DNA of 64,000 nucleotides from Pseudomonas reidholzensis (lineage in GTDB: Bacteria; Pseudomonadota; Gammaproteobacteria; Pseudomonadales; Pseudomonadaceae), in the NCBI RefSeq assembly GCF_900536025.1, contig NZ_UNOZ01000002.1:124001-188000 (forward strand), given 5' to 3'. Position numbers and translations under genes: made by a program. The notes beneath the pieces were generated by a model. That model searched no databases, was not told where the DNA came from, and worked only from the letters and a program-made list of their open reading frames with translations. This document shows positions 1 to 12,637 of the stretch, piece after piece. Positions within the stretch are counted from its first letter, which is position 1, and each line of letters begins with the position of its first letter.

Positions 1-1352
1 TCGCCCTGGCGCACCGCATGCGTGAACTGCCGCTGCGCGTCGGCCGCCTGAAAACCGGCACCCCGCCGCGTATCGATGGGCGCTCGGTGGACTTCTCGGT
101 GATGACCGAACAGCCAGGCGACACGCCGATCCCGGTGATGTCGTTCATGGGCAACGCGCAGATGCACCCGCGCCAGGTCAGCTGCTGGATTACCCACACC
201 AACGCCCGCACCCACGAGATCATTGCCTCGAACCTCGACCGTTCGCCGATGTACTCCGGGGTCATCGAAGGGGTCGGCCCGCGCTATTGCCCGTCGATCG
301 AAGACAAGATCCACCGCTTCGCCGACAAGCAGAGCCACCAGGTGTTCATCGAGCCCGAGGGCCTGAACACCCATGAGCTGTACCCCAACGGTATTTCAAC
401 TTCGCTGCCGTTCGACGTGCAGCTGGAGTTGGTGCGGTCGATCCGTGGCATGGAAAACGCCCACATCGTGCGTCCCGGTTACGCCATCGAGTACGACTAC
501 TTCGACCCGCGCGATCTCAAGTACAGCCTCGAGACCAAAGTCATCGGCGGGCTGTTCTTCGCGGGCCAGATCAACGGCACCACCGGTTACGAAGAGGCCG
601 GTGCGCAAGGCCTGCTGGCCGGGACCAACGCCGCACTGCGTGCCCAGGGCCGCGACAGCTGGTGCCCGCGCCGCGACGAGGCGTACCTCGGCGTGCTGGT
701 CGACGACCTGATTACCCTGGGTACCCAGGAGCCGTACCGGATGTTCACCTCGCGTGCCGAGTACCGCCTGATCCTGCGTGAAGACAACGCCGACCTGCGC
801 CTGACCGAGAAGGGCCGCGAGCTGGGTCTGATCGATGACCAGCGCTGGGCGGCGTTCTGTGCCAAGCGCGAAGGCATCGAGCGCGAAGAGCAGCGCCTGA
901 AGTCGACCTGGGTCCGCCCGAACACCCCGCAAGGCCAAGCCGTTGTGGATAAGTTCGGCACGCCGCTGAGCCACGAGTACAGCCTGCTCAACCTGCTGGC
1001 GCGGCCAGAAATCGACTATGTCGGCCTGATCGAGGCCACCGGGGGCGAGATCCTCGACCCGCAGGTCGCCGAACAGGTCGAGATCAAGACCAAGTACGCC
1101 GGTTACATCGACCGCCAGCAGGACGAGATCGCCCGCCTGCGCGCCAGCGAAGACACCGCCCTGCCTGTGGATATCGACTACACGACGATTTCCGGCCTGT
1201 CCAAGGAGATCCAGGGCAAGCTCGGCCAGACCCGTCCGCAGACCCTCGGCCAGGCGTCGCGCATCCCCGGCGTGACCCCGGCGGCGATTTCCCTGTTGCT
1301 GATTCATCTGAAAAAACGCGGCGCAGGCCGCGAATTGGAGCAAAGCGCTTGA
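1..1352 (+). CDS. mnmG: tRNA uridine-5-carboxymethylaminomethyl modification enzyme MnmG (5' end outside window)
   Basis: C-terminal ~449 codons of the FAD-dependent enzyme that, with MnmE, installs the carboxymethylaminomethyl group on the wobble uridine (U34) of certain tRNAs. The family is about 630 residues, so roughly 180 N-terminal residues, including the dinucleotide-binding motif, lie before the window. The visible part begins [19 protein letters not shown], where [10 protein letters not shown] is a family signature, and it contains [22 protein letters not shown] sequence near 560-615 and the [10 protein letters not shown] segment typical of MnmG. The reading frame is open from base 3. 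The TGA stop overlaps the TTG start of rsmG, so the two are translationally coupled. An exact DnaA box lies inside the gene at 944-952. Confidence 0.97.
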   Translation, partial: ALAHRMRELPLRVGRLKTGTPPRIDGRSVDFSVMTEQPGDTPIPVMSFMGNAQMHPRQVSCWITHTNARTHEIIASNLDRSPMYSGVIEGVGPRYCPSIEDKIHRFADKQSHQVFIEPEGLNTHELYPNGISTSLPFDVQLELVRSIRGMENAHIVRPGYAIEYDYFDPRDLKYSLETKVIGGLFFAGQINGTTGYEEAGAQGLLAGTNAALRAQGRDSWCPRRDEAYLGVLVDDLITLGTQEPYRMFTSRAEYRLILREDNADLRLTEKGRELGLIDDQRWAAFCAKREGIEREEQRLKSTWVRPNTPQGQAVVDKFGTPLSHEYSLLNLLARPEIDYVGLIEATGGEILDPQVAEQVEIKTKYAGYIDRQQDEIARLRASEDTALPVDIDYTTISGLSKEIQGKLGQTRPQTLGQASRIPGVTPAAISLLLIHLKKRGAGRELEQSA

Positions 1353-1999
1353 GTTCCCTGGTCACCCCGCAACACGCAGAAGAGTTGTCCACAGGCGCGC
1401 GCCAGCTCGGTGTCGAGCTCAGCCCGCAGCAGCACGAGCAGCTGCTGGGCTACCTGGCCCTGTTGATCAAATGGAACAAGGCCTACAACCTGACCGCGGT
1501 GCGCGACCCCGACGAAATGGTTTCGCGTCACCTGCTCGACAGCCTCAGCGTCATGCCGTTTATCCACAGCGACCTGCACAGCTGGCTGGATGTCGGCAGC
1601 GGCGGTGGCATGCCGGGCATTCCTTTGGCTATCCTGCACCCGCACAAGCAGGTGACGCTGCTGGACAGCAATGGCAAGAAGACTCGCTTCCTCACCCAGG
1701 TGAAGATGGAGCTGAAACTGGACAACCTCGAGGTTATCCACAGCCGGGTCGAAGAGTACCAACCTGCGCAGCCGTTCAGCGGGATCATCTCGCGGGCGTT
1801 CAGCAGCATGGAGAACTTCACAGGCTGGACCCGCCATCTGGGCGACACGCGGACGCAGTGGCTTGCAATGAAAGGGCTGCATCCTGCCGATGAACTGGTA
1901 GCATTGCCCGCAGACTTCACAGTGGAAAGCGAGCAGGCCCTGACCGTTCCGGGTTGCCAGGGCCAACGCCATCTGCTGATACTGCGCCGCAAGGCATGA
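1349..1999 (+). CDS. rsmG: 16S rRNA (guanine527-N7)-methyltransferase RsmG (GidB)
   Basis: 216-residue SAM-dependent methyltransferase that modifies G527 of 16S rRNA; loss of function in many bacteria gives low-level streptomycin resistance. The SAM-binding loop is visible as [15 protein letters not shown], and the length matches the family. I use the TTG at 1349 because it gives the conserved N-terminus [13 protein letters not shown] and overlaps the mnmG stop codon; no good ATG lies nearby. It is followed after 18 bases by parA, giving the usual mnmG-rsmG-parA-parB order next to the replication origin. Two exact DnaA boxes (1560-1568 and 1734-1742) lie within the coding sequence. Confidence 0.96.
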   Translation: MSSLVTPQHAEELSTGARQLGVELSPQQHEQLLGYLALLIKWNKAYNLTAVRDPDEMVSRHLLDSLSVMPFIHSDLHSWLDVGSGGGMPGIPLAILHPHKQVTLLDSNGKKTRFLTQVKMELKLDNLEVIHSRVEEYQPAQPFSGIISRAFSSMENFTGWTRHLGDTRTQWLAMKGLHPADELVALPADFTVESEQALTVPGCQGQRHLLILRRKA

Positions 2000-2017
2000 C
2001 TGGGAACGCACGCAACA

Positions 2018-2809
2018 ATGGCTAAGGTATTCGCAATCGCGAACCAGAAAGGGGGTGTGGGTAAGACCACCACCTGTATCAATCTCGCCGCATCGCTGGC
2101 TGCGACCAAGCGTCGTGTGCTGCTGATCGACCTCGATCCGCAGGGCAACGCGACCATGGGCAGCGGGGTGGACAAGCACGAGCTCGAGCACTCGGTCTAC
2201 GACCTGTTGATCGGGGAATGCGACCTGGCCCAGGCGATGCGCTTTTCCGAGCACGGTGGCTTCCAGCTCCTGCCGGCCAACCGCGACCTGACCGCCGCCG
2301 AGGTGGTCCTGCTGGAAATGCAGGTCAAGGAAAGCCGTCTGCGCAACGCGCTGGCACCGATCCGCGAGAGCTACGACTACATCCTCATCGACTGCCCACC
2401 GTCGCTGTCGATGCTGACGCTCAACGCGCTGGTCGCCTCCGATGGCGTGATCATCCCGATGCAGTGCGAGTACTACGCACTCGAAGGTCTCAGCGACCTT
2501 GTGGATAACATCAAGCGCATCGCCGCCCGGCTGAACCCTGAGCTGAAGATCGAAGGCCTGCTGCGGACCATGTTCGACCCGCGCCTGAGCCTGAACAACG
2601 ACGTTTCGGCGCAGCTCAAGGAACACTTCGGCGAGCAGCTGTACGACACGGTGATCCCGCGCAACATTCGCCTGGCCGAGGCGCCAAGCTTCGGCATGCC
2701 GGCGCTGGCCTACGACAAGCAATCGCGGGGCGCTCTCGCCTACCTGGCCCTGGCCGGGGAACTGGTGCGCCGCCAACGCCGTCAATCACGCACTGCACAA
2801 ACAACTTAA
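2018..2809 (+). CDS. parA: chromosome-partitioning ATPase ParA (Soj)
   Basis: 263-residue P-loop ATPase that dimerises with ATP on nucleoid DNA and pulls ParB-parS complexes apart, segregating the origin region. The deviant Walker A motif KGGVGKTT is at residues 11-18, followed by LLIDLDPQGN (A' box) and YILIDCPPSL (Walker B). The short N-terminus without an HTH identifies it as chromosomal (type Ib-like) rather than plasmid type Ia. It begins 18 bases after rsmG and is followed by parB after 9 bases. An exact DnaA box (TGTGGATAA) is at 2500-2508, inside the gene. Confidence 0.97.
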   Translation: MAKVFAIANQKGGVGKTTTCINLAASLAATKRRVLLIDLDPQGNATMGSGVDKHELEHSVYDLLIGECDLAQAMRFSEHGGFQLLPANRDLTAAEVVLLEMQVKESRLRNALAPIRESYDYILIDCPPSLSMLTLNALVASDGVIIPMQCEYYALEGLSDLVDNIKRIAARLNPELKIEGLLRTMFDPRLSLNNDVSAQLKEHFGEQLYDTVIPRNIRLAEAPSFGMPALAYDKQSRGALAYLALAGELVRRQRRQSRTAQTT

Positions 2810-2818
2810 GGAATCCGT

Positions 2819-3691
2819 ATGGCCGTTAAGAAACGGGGTCTCGGACGTGGGTTGGATGCACTGCTCAGTGGTCCTACCGTCAGCTCGCTCGAAGAGCAGG
2901 CTGTCAAGGTCGACCAGAAAGAACTGCAACACCTGCCGGTCGAACTGATCCAGCGTGGCAAGTACCAGCCGCGCCGTGACATGGACCCGGAGGCGCTGGA
3001 AGAGCTGGCCGCCTCGATTCGTAGCCAGGGCGTCATGCAACCGATCGTGGTCCGTCCGATCGGCGACAACCGCTTCGAGATCATCGCCGGTGAGCGCCGC
3101 TGGCGCGCCACCCAGCTGGCCGGGCTCGACACCATCCCGTCGATGGTCCGCGATGTGCCCGACGATGCCGCCATTGCCATGGCGCTGATCGAGAACATCC
3201 AGCGTGAAGACCTCAACCCGCTGGAAGAGGCGATTGCCCTGCAGCGCCTGCAGCAGGAGTTCGAGCTGACCCAGCAGCAGGTCGCCGACGCCGTGGGCAA
3301 GTCACGGGTGACCGTGGCCAACCTGCTGCGCCTGATCTCGCTGCCGGAAGCGATCAAGACCATGCTCGCCCATGGTGACCTGGAGATGGGCCACGCCCGC
3401 GCTTTGCTCGGCCTGGGCGAAGATCGCCAGGAAGAAGGGGCGCGTCATGTTGTCGCACGTGGACTCACCGTGCGCCAAACCGAGGCACTGGTACGCCAGT
3501 GGCTGAGCGACAAACCTGATCCGGTCGAACCGAGCAAACCTGATCCGGATATCGCTCGCCTTGAACAGCGTCTCGCAGAGCGCTTGGGCTCGGCGGTGCA
3601 GATCCGCCACGGAAACAAGGGCAAAGGCCAGTTGGTGATTCGTTACAACTCGCTCGACGAGTTGCAAGGTGTCCTCGCTCACATCCGCTGA
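2819..3691 (+). CDS. parB: chromosome-partitioning protein ParB (Spo0J)
   Basis: 290-residue CTP-dependent DNA clamp that loads at parS sites and is the cargo moved by ParA. The N-terminus MAVKKRGLGRGLDALL carries the ParA-interacting peptide. The ParB/Srx CTP-binding domain includes YQPRRDMDPEALEELAASI, the C motif GERRWRA and ENIQREDLNPLEEA. An HTH follows (TQQQVADAVGKSRVTVANLLRL) and then a C-terminal dimerisation region. The linker has an imperfect tandem repeat (KPDPVEPSKPDPD). The AAGGAATCC ribosome-binding site supports the ATG at 2819. A candidate parS target lies ~18.5 kb downstream inside folE2. Confidence 0.97.
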   Translation: MAVKKRGLGRGLDALLSGPTVSSLEEQAVKVDQKELQHLPVELIQRGKYQPRRDMDPEALEELAASIRSQGVMQPIVVRPIGDNRFEIIAGERRWRATQLAGLDTIPSMVRDVPDDAAIAMALIENIQREDLNPLEEAIALQRLQQEFELTQQQVADAVGKSRVTVANLLRLISLPEAIKTMLAHGDLEMGHARALLGLGEDRQEEGARHVVARGLTVRQTEALVRQWLSDKPDPVEPSKPDPDIARLEQRLAERLGSAVQIRHGNKGKGQLVIRYNSLDELQGVLAHIR

Positions 3692-3736
3692 AACAATTCC
3701 CGTTGTAGCGCGCAGTCGGAAATCACTACCCAAGAG

Positions 3737-3765
3737 TTGAATAGGGGTTAATCCACCCCTATACT
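3737..3765 (+). promoter_or_regulatory. sigma-70 promoter of the atp operon, with inverted repeat in the spacer
   Basis: TTGAAT (3737-3742) and TATACT (3760-3765) are separated by exactly 17 bases, an excellent sigma-70 fit. It is the only strong candidate in the 149-base gap between parB and atpI. A dyad, ATAGGGG (3741-3747) and CCCCTAT (3756-3762) with an 8-base centre, overlaps the -35 end, the spacer and the -10 start. This suggests an operator or a DNA extrusion, though no regulator can be named from the sequence. Transcription would begin near 3772. Confidence 0.75.
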
Positions 3766-3840
3766 CTGCGCGCATTTTGTCGGCACAAATTATGCCAAGT
3801 CGTTGCTGACTTGATGGTCGACTTTCCAGGAGTAGATGTG

Positions 3841-5134
<1,294 letters not shown>

Positions 5135-5154
5135 GACCGCCTGGCGTGTCTGAT

Positions 5155-5184
5155 AGCCTGCCCTGCCCGTTTGGGGGGCAGGCT
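5155..5184 (+). other. atpB-atpE intergenic stem-loop
   Basis: AGCCTGCCC (5155-5163) pairs perfectly with GGGCAGGCT (5176-5184), and a further CCC/GGG pairing is possible inside the loop. It is followed by GTAAAAAG rather than a T-run, so it is unlikely to stop transcription. It is more plausibly an RNA processing or stability element that lets atpE mRNA outlast its neighbours, which would fit the multi-copy c subunit. That role is inference. Confidence 0.6.
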
Positions 5185-5264
5185 GTAAAAAGTCCGCAAG
5201 GGCAGTTGTACCAAACGATTTGTTTTACCGCTTCAAACTAAAAAACCTAACCAATACGACGTAA

Positions 5265-5537
<273 letters not shown>

Positions 5538-5595
5538 TCACTCGTTTCCACGAGTGGTATGGCTGTGATGAACAAAGACCGAGCGAGGTGTTGGC

Positions 5596-6066
5596 GTGAA
5601 CATTAATGCAACCCTGATTGGCCAATCCGTTGCTTTCCTGATTTTTGTCGTTTTCTGCATGAAGTACGTATGGCCTCCGGTCATCGCTGCTCTGCAAGAG
5701 CGTCAGAAGAAGATTGCCGATGGTTTGGACGCTGCCAACCGCGCAGCTCGCGACCTGGAGCTGGCCCAAGAGAAAGCGGGTCAGCAACTGCGTGAAGCTA
5801 AAGCACAGGCAGCTGAAATCATTGAGCAGGCCAAGAAACGCGCTGCTCAGCTTGTCGAGGAAGCCCGTGACCAGGCCCGCGTCGAAGCTGACCGTGTGAA
5901 GGCTCAGGCTCAGGCCGAGATCGAACAGGAACTGAACAGCGTCAAAGACGCCCTGCGTGCCCAAGTGGGTGCCCTGGCTGTTGGCGGTGCTGCGAAGATC
6001 CTTGGCGCCACAATCGATCAAAACGCGCATGCGGAGCTGGTTAACAAACTGGCCGCTGAAATTTAA
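5596..6066 (+). CDS. atpF: ATP synthase Fo subunit b
   Basis: 156-residue peripheral-stalk subunit with one N-terminal membrane helix (residues ~5-25) and a long charged coiled coil rich in Ala, Lys, Glu and Gln. The GTG at 5596 ([14 protein letters not shown]) matches the conserved family start and follows a GCGAGG ribosome-binding site; no in-frame ATG offers a better start. The gene ends 12 bases before atpH. Confidence 0.96.
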   Translation: MNINATLIGQSVAFLIFVVFCMKYVWPPVIAALQERQKKIADGLDAANRAARDLELAQEKAGQQLREAKAQAAEIIEQAKKRAAQLVEEARDQARVEADRVKAQAQAEIEQELNSVKDALRAQVGALAVGGAAKILGATIDQNAHAELVNKLAAEI

Positions 6067-6078
6067 GCGAGGGCGATC

Positions 6079-6615
6079 ATGGCAGAACTGACCACGTTGG
6101 CCCGACCTTACGCTAAGGCTGCCTTTGAGCACGCCCAGGCCCATCAGCAACTGGCCAATTGGTCAGCCATGCTCGGCCTGGCTGCTGCTGTGTCGCAAGA
6201 CGACACCATGCAGCGCCTGCTCAAGGCCCCGCGACTGACGAGCGCACAAAAGGCCGCCACTTTTATTGAAGTGTGCGGTGACAAGTTCAATGCACAGGCA
6301 CAGAATTTCATTCATGTTGCCGCGGAAAATGGCCGTCTCCTGCTCCTGCCGGAAATTGCCGACCTGTTCGAGCTGTACAAGGCCGAGCTGGAAAAATCCG
6401 TGGACGTGGAAGTCACCAGTGCTTTTGCGTTGAACCAAGAACAGCAAGACAAACTCGCCAAGGTTCTCAGTGCACGGCTCGGCCAGGAAGTTCGCCTGCA
6501 CGCGTCGGAGGATGCCAGCCTGATCGGCGGCGTCCTCATCCGCGCAGGCGACCTGGTAATCGATGGCTCTGTTCGCGGCAAAATCGCGAAACTGGCCGAA
6601 GCATTGAAATCTTGA
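6079..6615 (+). CDS. atpH: ATP synthase F1 subunit delta
   Basis: 178-residue subunit linking the top of the F1 hexamer to the b-subunit stalk. The N-terminal [13 protein letters not shown] and the C-terminal [22 protein letters not shown] are family signatures (OSCP/delta). Spacing to atpA is 21 bases with a GGGGC-type leader. There is nothing unusual in length or sequence. Confidence 0.96.
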   Translation: MAELTTLARPYAKAAFEHAQAHQQLANWSAMLGLAAAVSQDDTMQRLLKAPRLTSAQKAATFIEVCGDKFNAQAQNFIHVAAENGRLLLLPEIADLFELYKAELEKSVDVEVTSAFALNQEQQDKLAKVLSARLGQEVRLHASEDASLIGGVLIRAGDLVIDGSVRGKIAKLAEALKS

Positions 6616-6636
6616 GTTTGAAGGGGCAGCAGAGCA

Positions 6637-8181
6637 ATGCAGCAACTCAATCCTTCCGAAATTAGTGAAATCATCAAGGGCCGCATCGACAACCTCGATG
6701 TGAGCTCCCAAGCCCGTAACGAAGGTACCGTCGTTTCGGTTTCCGACGGTATCGTGCGGATCCACGGTCTGGCCGACGTCATGTACGGCGAAATGATCGA
6801 GTTCCCTGGCGGCGTCTACGGTATGGCCCTGAACCTGGAGCAAGACTCCGTGGGTGCAGTGGTCCTGGGTGCCTATGACACCCTCGCCGAAGGCATGAGC
6901 GCCAAGTGCACCGGCCGCATCCTGGAAGTTCCGGTTGGTAAGGAACTGCTGGGTCGCGTCGTCGACGCACTGGGCAACCCGATCGACGGCAAAGGTCCTC
7001 TGGGCAACACCGAGACCGACGCGGTCGAGAAAGTTGCTCCAGGCGTGATCTGGCGTAAGTCGGTAGACCAGCCTGTACAGACTGGCTACAAATCCGTCGA
7101 CGCCATGATCCCAGTCGGCCGTGGCCAGCGTGAGCTGATCATCGGTGACCGTCAGATCGGCAAGACCGCCATGGCCATCGACGCCATCATCAACCAGAAA
7201 GACTCCGGTATTTTCTGTGTTTATGTTGCTGTCGGCCAGAAGCGTTCCACCGTTGCCAACATCGTTCGCAAGCTGGAAGAAAACGGCGCCCTGGCCAACA
7301 CCATCGTGGTGGTTGCCAGTGCTTCGGAATCCGCCGCACTGCAATTCCTGGCGCCATACGCCGGTTGCACCATGGGCGAGTTCTTCCGTGACCGCGGTGA
7401 AGACGCACTGATCGTTTACGATGACCTGTCCAAGCAGGCTGTTGCCTACCGTCAGATCTCCCTGCTGCTGCGCCGTCCACCGGGCCGCGAAGCATACCCA
7501 GGCGACGTGTTCTATCTCCACTCCCGTCTGCTGGAGCGTGCATCGCGCGTTTCGGAAGAGTACGTCGAGAAGTTCACCAACGGTGCTGTGACTGGCAAAA
7601 CCGGTTCCCTGACCGCGCTGCCGATCATCGAAACCCAGGCTGGCGACGTTTCCGCGTTCGTTCCGACCAACGTGATCTCGATCACCGACGGTCAGATCTT
7701 CCTGGAATCGGCCATGTTCAACTCGGGCATCCGCCCTGCAGTGAACGCCGGTGTTTCGGTATCCCGCGTAGGTGGTGCCGCTCAGACCAAGATCATCAAG
7801 AAGCTGTCCGGTGGTATTCGTACCGCACTGGCTCAGTACCGTGAACTGGCTGCATTCGCCCAGTTCGCGTCCGATCTGGACGAAGCGACCCGCAAGCAGC
7901 TGGAGCATGGTCAGCGCGTTACCGAGCTGATGAAGCAGAAGCAGTACGCGCCGATGTCCATCGCGGACATGGCCCTGTCGCTGTACGCCGCTGAGCGTGG
8001 CTTCCTGACTGACGTAGAAGTCTCCAAGATCGGCAGCTTCGAGCAAGCACTGATCGCCTTCTTCAACCGTGATCACGCTGAACTGATGGCGAAGATCAAC
8101 GTGAAGGGTGACTTCAACGACGAAATCGACGCAGGCCTCAAAGCCGGTATCGAGAAGTTCAAGGCCACCCAGACCTGGTAA
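6637..8181 (+). CDS. atpA: ATP synthase F1 subunit alpha
   Basis: 514-residue non-catalytic nucleotide-binding subunit of F1. The P-loop GDRQIGKT is at residues 170-177, and the arginine-finger region is in the segment ending [21 protein letters not shown]. Full length compared with the ~513-residue family. A perfect 9-bp hairpin with a tetraloop separates it from atpG. Confidence 0.98.
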   Translation: MQQLNPSEISEIIKGRIDNLDVSSQARNEGTVVSVSDGIVRIHGLADVMYGEMIEFPGGVYGMALNLEQDSVGAVVLGAYDTLAEGMSAKCTGRILEVPVGKELLGRVVDALGNPIDGKGPLGNTETDAVEKVAPGVIWRKSVDQPVQTGYKSVDAMIPVGRGQRELIIGDRQIGKTAMAIDAIINQKDSGIFCVYVAVGQKRSTVANIVRKLEENGALANTIVVVASASESAALQFLAPYAGCTMGEFFRDRGEDALIVYDDLSKQAVAYRQISLLLRRPPGREAYPGDVFYLHSRLLERASRVSEEYVEKFTNGAVTGKTGSLTALPIIETQAGDVSAFVPTNVISITDGQIFLESAMFNSGIRPAVNAGVSVSRVGGAAQTKIIKKLSGGIRTALAQYRELAAFAQFASDLDEATRKQLEHGQRVTELMKQKQYAPMSIADMALSLYAAERGFLTDVEVSKIGSFEQALIAFFNRDHAELMAKINVKGDFNDEIDAGLKAGIEKFKATQTW

Positions 8182-8186
8182 GCCGC

Positions 8187-8208
8187 AGCGGGGGCTCAGG
8201 CCCCCGCT
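8187..8208 (+). other. atpA-atpG intergenic stem-loop
   Basis: AGCGGGGGC (8187-8195), loop TCAG, GCCCCCGCT (8200-8208). It is a very stable 9-bp hairpin only 14 bases before the atpG start and has no U-tract, so read-through into atpG is expected. It could set mRNA segment stability or slow ribosome loading on atpG (one gamma subunit per complex), which is inference. Confidence 0.6.
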
Positions 8209-8229
8209 TGCTAACCTGATAGGTGATAC

Positions 8230-9090
8230 ATGGCAGGCGCAAAAGAGATTCGCAGTAAGATTGCGAGCATCAAAAGCACGCAAAAGATTACCAGCGCCAT
8301 GGAGAAAGTGGCGGTCAGCAAGATGCGCAGGGCACAAATGCGCATGTCTGCTAGCCGTCCTTACGCGGAGCGTATCCGCCAGGTGATCGGTCATCTGGCC
8401 AACGCCAACCCGGAATACCGCCACCCGTTCATGATCGAGCGCCCTGTAAAGCGCGTCGGTTATATCGTGGTGAGCAGTGACCGTGGTCTGTGCGGTGGCT
8501 TGAATACCAACCTGTTCAAGGCCTTGGTCAAGGACATGAACGTCAATCGCGAGCAGGGCGTCGAAATCGACCTGTGCGTGATCGGTAGCAAGGGTGCGAC
8601 TTTCTTCCGCATCTTTGGCGGCAACGTGGTAGCTGCAATCAGCCACTTGGGCGAAGAACCGTCGATCAACGATCTGATCGGTTCCGTCAAAGTCATGCTG
8701 GACGCCTACCTGGATGGCCGTATCGATCGCCTCTCCGTGGTGTCGAACAAGTTCGTCAATACCATGACCCAAACTCCGACGGTCGAGCAGTTGGTACCGT
8801 TGGTGGCAACCCCGGATCAAGAACTCAAGCACCACTGGGACTACCTCTACGAACCCGATGCCAAAGAGCTGCTGGACGGCTTGATGGTCCGTTACGTGGA
8901 GTCGCAGGTCTACCAGGCGGTGGTCGAGAACAACGCTGCTGAGCAAGCGGCCCGGATGATCGCCATGAAGAACGCCACAGATAACGCCGGTGATTTGATC
9001 AAAGAGCTCCAGCTGATCTACAACAAGGCGCGTCAGGCTGCGATCACCCAGGAGATCTCGGAAATCGTCGGCGGCGCTGCCGCGGTTTAA
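8230..9090 (+). CDS. atpG: ATP synthase F1 subunit gamma
   Basis: 286-residue central-shaft subunit. The N-terminal [20 protein letters not shown] and the C-terminal [20 protein letters not shown] helices form the conserved coiled coil that rotates inside the alpha/beta hexamer. [11 protein letters not shown] is another family signature. Spacing to atpD is 27 bases. Confidence 0.97.
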   Translation: MAGAKEIRSKIASIKSTQKITSAMEKVAVSKMRRAQMRMSASRPYAERIRQVIGHLANANPEYRHPFMIERPVKRVGYIVVSSDRGLCGGLNTNLFKALVKDMNVNREQGVEIDLCVIGSKGATFFRIFGGNVVAAISHLGEEPSINDLIGSVKVMLDAYLDGRIDRLSVVSNKFVNTMTQTPTVEQLVPLVATPDQELKHHWDYLYEPDAKELLDGLMVRYVESQVYQAVVENNAAEQAARMIAMKNATDNAGDLIKELQLIYNKARQAAITQEISEIVGGAAAV

Positions 9091-10494
<1,404 letters not shown>

Positions 10495-10499
10495 TTCCT

Positions 10500-10517
10500 G
10501 CGCCCCGCAAGGGGCGC
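10500..10517 (+). other. atpD-atpC intergenic stem-loop
   Basis: GCGCCCC (10500-10506), loop GCAA, GGGGCGC (10511-10517). It is a 7-bp GC stem closed by a GNRA-type tetraloop, lies 20 bases before atpC and has no U-run. With the B/E and A/G hairpins it makes the third such element in this operon. Confidence 0.55.
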
Positions 10518-10537
10518 TATCAGGTTGAGGCAAGCAG

Positions 10538-10957
10538 ATGGCTATGACAGTCCATTGCGATATCGTCAGCGCGGAAGGAGAGATTTTCTCCGGTCTGGTC
10601 GAGATGGTGGTTGCGCACGGTAACCTGGGTGATCTTGGTATCGCTCCAGGCCACGCGCCGCTGATCACCAATCTGAAGCCAGGTCCGATCACGCTGACCA
10701 AGCAGGGTGGCACCCAAGAGGTGTTCTACATCTCTGGTGGTTTCCTCGAGGTCCAGCCGAACATGGTCAAGGTGCTTGCCGATACCGTGCAACGTGCTGC
10801 AGACCTGGACGAAGCTCAGGCTCAGGAAGCCCTCAAGGCTGCTGAAAACGCCCTGAACAGCAAAAGCGCTGATTTCGACTACGGCGCCGCTGCCGCACGT
10901 CTGGCCGAGGCCGCAGCCCAGCTGCGTACCGTCCAGCAAATGCGCAAGGGCAAGTAA
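10538..10957 (+). CDS. atpC: ATP synthase F1 subunit epsilon
   Basis: 139-residue subunit that couples the gamma shaft to the c-ring and can inhibit ATP hydrolysis. The N-terminal beta-sandwich ([25 protein letters not shown]) is followed by two C-terminal helices. It is last in the operon and is followed by an intrinsic terminator 36 bases downstream. A second Met lies at codon 3; the upstream ATG is kept because its spacing to GAGG is better. Confidence 0.95.
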   Translation: MAMTVHCDIVSAEGEIFSGLVEMVVAHGNLGDLGIAPGHAPLITNLKPGPITLTKQGGTQEVFYISGGFLEVQPNMVKVLADTVQRAADLDEAQAQEALKAAENALNSKSADFDYGAAAARLAEAAAQLRTVQQMRKGK

Positions 10958-10992
10958 TCGGCCTGGCCGATCACTGCTGTTGCGATTGAGTA

Positions 10993-11020
10993 AAAGGGTA
11001 GCCTCGGCTACCCTTTTTCT
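10993..11020 (+). terminator. intrinsic terminator of the atp operon
   Basis: AAAGGGTAGCC (10993-11003) pairs with GGCTACCCTTT (11006-11016) and is followed by TTCTTTTT. A strong stem plus U-rich tail immediately after atpC marks the end of the operon. Confidence 0.9.
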
Positions 11021-11076
11021 TTTTCCGAATTTCCCTTCGGTCACAGCGCTGACCGCCCCGGATTGGTAGCCAGTCA

Positions 11077-12447
11077 ATGTCACTCGATATCGTTATTCTC
11101 GCCGCAGGCCAAGGCACCCGCATGCGCTCGGCGCTGCCCAAGGTGCTGCACCCGGTCGCTGGCAACTCCATGCTTGGCCACGTTATCCACAGCGCGCGCC
11201 AGCTTCAGCCGCAAGGCATCCACGTGGTCATTGGCCATGGTGCCGAGCGGGTGCGCGAGCAGCTGGCCGCGGACGACCTCAACTTTATCCTCCAGGACCA
11301 GCAGCTCGGTACCGGTCATGCGGTTGCCCAGGCGATCCCGGCCCTGACCGCCGACACCGTGTTGGTGCTCTACGGCGATGTACCGCTGATTGAAGTCGAG
11401 ACCTTGCAGCGCCTGCTGGCCAAGGTCAGCGAACAACAGCTCGGTCTGCTCACCGTCAACCTCGACGACCCCACCGGGTACGGGCGCATCGTCCGCGATG
11501 GCCAGGGCCAGGTGACGGCGATCGTCGAGCACAAGGATGCCAGCGACGCGCAGAAGGCGATCAACGAAGGCAACACCGGCATCCTCGCCCTGCCGGCGGC
11601 GCGCCTGGCCGACTGGATGGGGCGCTTGTCGAACAACAATGCCCAGGGCGAGTATTACCTCACCGACGTGATTGCCATGGCCGTGGCCGACGGCCTGGTG
11701 GTGGCCACCGAGCAGCCGCACGACCCGATGGAAGTGCAGGGCGCCAATGACCGGCGCCAGCTGGCCGAGCTCGAGCGCCACTACCAGTTGCGTGAAGGCC
11801 GCCGGTTGATGGCGCTGGGCGTGACCCTGCGTGACCCGGCGCGTTTCGATGTGCGCGGTGAAGTGACCGTGGGTCGCGATGTGCTGATCGACGTCAACGT
11901 GATTCTCGAAGGCAAGGTGGTGATCGAGGACGACGTGCAGATCGGCCCCAACTGCGTGATCAAGAACAGCACCCTGCGCAAGGGCGCGGTGGTCAAGGCC
12001 AACAGCCACCTTGAAGGTGCGGTGCTGGGCGAGGGCAGCGATGCCGGCCCGTTCGCCCGCCTGCGCCCGGGCAGCGTGCTGGAGGCCAAGGCCCATGTGG
12101 GTAACTTCGTCGAACTGAAGAACGCGCACCTGGGCGAGGGCGCCAAGGTCGGTCACCTGACGTACCTGGGCGACGCCGAGGTCGGCGCGCGGACCAACAT
12201 CGGTGCCGGTACTATTACCTGCAACTATGACGGCGCCAACAAGTTCAAGACGTTGATGGGCGAAGACGTCTTCATTGGCTCGAACAATTCGTTGGTCGCG
12301 CCGCTGGAAATCAAGGACGGCGCCACCACGGCAGCCGGCTCGACCATTACCCAGACCGTCGAAGAAAAGCAGTTGGGCGTTGCCCGTGCCCGCCAGCGCA
12401 ACATCGACGGTTGGAAGCGGCCCGAGAAAATCAAAAAGGCTGAGTGA
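11077..12447 (+). CDS. glmU: bifunctional N-acetylglucosamine-1-phosphate uridyltransferase / glucosamine-1-phosphate acetyltransferase GlmU
   Basis: 456-residue enzyme making UDP-GlcNAc for peptidoglycan and lipopolysaccharide. The N-terminal nucleotidyltransferase domain starts [15 protein letters not shown] (G-x-G-T-R-M signature). It is followed by a linker helix (~230-250) and a left-handed beta-helix of hexapeptide repeats ([18 protein letters not shown] onward) that acetylates glucosamine-1-phosphate. GlmU acts after GlmS and GlmM. It is separated from glmR-glmS by a 190-base gap with two DnaA boxes and a REP pair. Confidence 0.97.
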   Translation: MSLDIVILAAGQGTRMRSALPKVLHPVAGNSMLGHVIHSARQLQPQGIHVVIGHGAERVREQLAADDLNFILQDQQLGTGHAVAQAIPALTADTVLVLYGDVPLIEVETLQRLLAKVSEQQLGLLTVNLDDPTGYGRIVRDGQGQVTAIVEHKDASDAQKAINEGNTGILALPAARLADWMGRLSNNNAQGEYYLTDVIAMAVADGLVVATEQPHDPMEVQGANDRRQLAELERHYQLREGRRLMALGVTLRDPARFDVRGEVTVGRDVLIDVNVILEGKVVIEDDVQIGPNCVIKNSTLRKGAVVKANSHLEGAVLGEGSDAGPFARLRPGSVLEAKAHVGNFVELKNAHLGEGAKVGHLTYLGDAEVGARTNIGAGTITCNYDGANKFKTLMGEDVFIGSNNSLVAPLEIKDGATTAAGSTITQTVEEKQLGVARARQRNIDGWKRPEKIKKAE

Positions 12448-12458
12448 TCCACAGCGGG

Positions 12459-12558
12459 TTATCCACAGACCTCATCGCGGGGCGAACCCGCTCCCACGTA
12501 TGACGCCATTCAGGGGTGTCACGTGGGAGCGGGCTTGCCCCGCGATTTTTTATCCACA
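12459..12558. promoter_or_regulatory. two exact DnaA boxes flanking a REP pair
   Basis: TTATCCACA occurs at 12459-12467 and again at 12550-12558, in the same orientation, on either side of a REP inverted repeat. A third exact box (TGTGGATAA, 12709-12717) lies in the start of glmR. The sequence match is certain; DnaA binding and any role in timing or in glmR/glmS control are inference. Confidence 0.6.
12474..12546. repeat. REP (repetitive extragenic palindrome) pair
   Basis: Two inverted copies of the pseudomonad REP core: 12474-12499 (ATCGCGGGGC..CCCACGT) and 12521-12546 (ACGTGGGAGC..CCGCGAT). The arms pair almost completely over 26 bases around a 21-base centre. This is the usual head-to-head arrangement generated by RAYT transposases acting in trans; no RAYT gene is present here. 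Confidence 0.85.
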
Positions 12559-12613
12559 GGGTGGTTCGGGCTTGACGGATTGGCCAACATAGGTTTTGAT
12601 TGCCTTCATTATC

Positions 12614-12626
12614 TTTCGAATCGAAA
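12614..12626. promoter_or_regulatory. candidate GlmR (DeoR-family) operator
   Basis: TTTCG-AAT-CGAAA is a perfect dyad 12 bases before the glmR start, and CGAAA repeats recur at the very start of the gene (TCGAAACGAAAC, 12639-12650). DeoR-family regulators typically bind repeats containing TTTCG/CGAAA. Autoregulation of glmR-glmS is therefore likely but unproven. Confidence 0.5.
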
Positions 12627-12637
12627 CTTAACCTGTC

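Noticed and set aside
1..3840. Replication origin in the window
   Set aside because: DnaA boxes are present, but there is no AT-rich unwinding region and no dnaA/rpmH. oriC should lie a few kilobases to the left.
6163..8946. A 927-codon open frame on the minus strand across atpH-atpA-atpG
   Set aside because: It lies antisense to three certain atp genes. The long stop-free stretch is explained by GC-rich codon bias, and the translation shows no family pattern.
12474..12546. CRISPR-like or mobile-element ends at the repeated palindromes
   Set aside because: These are REP doublets: two inverted copies only, no regular spacers, no transposase and no target-site duplication.
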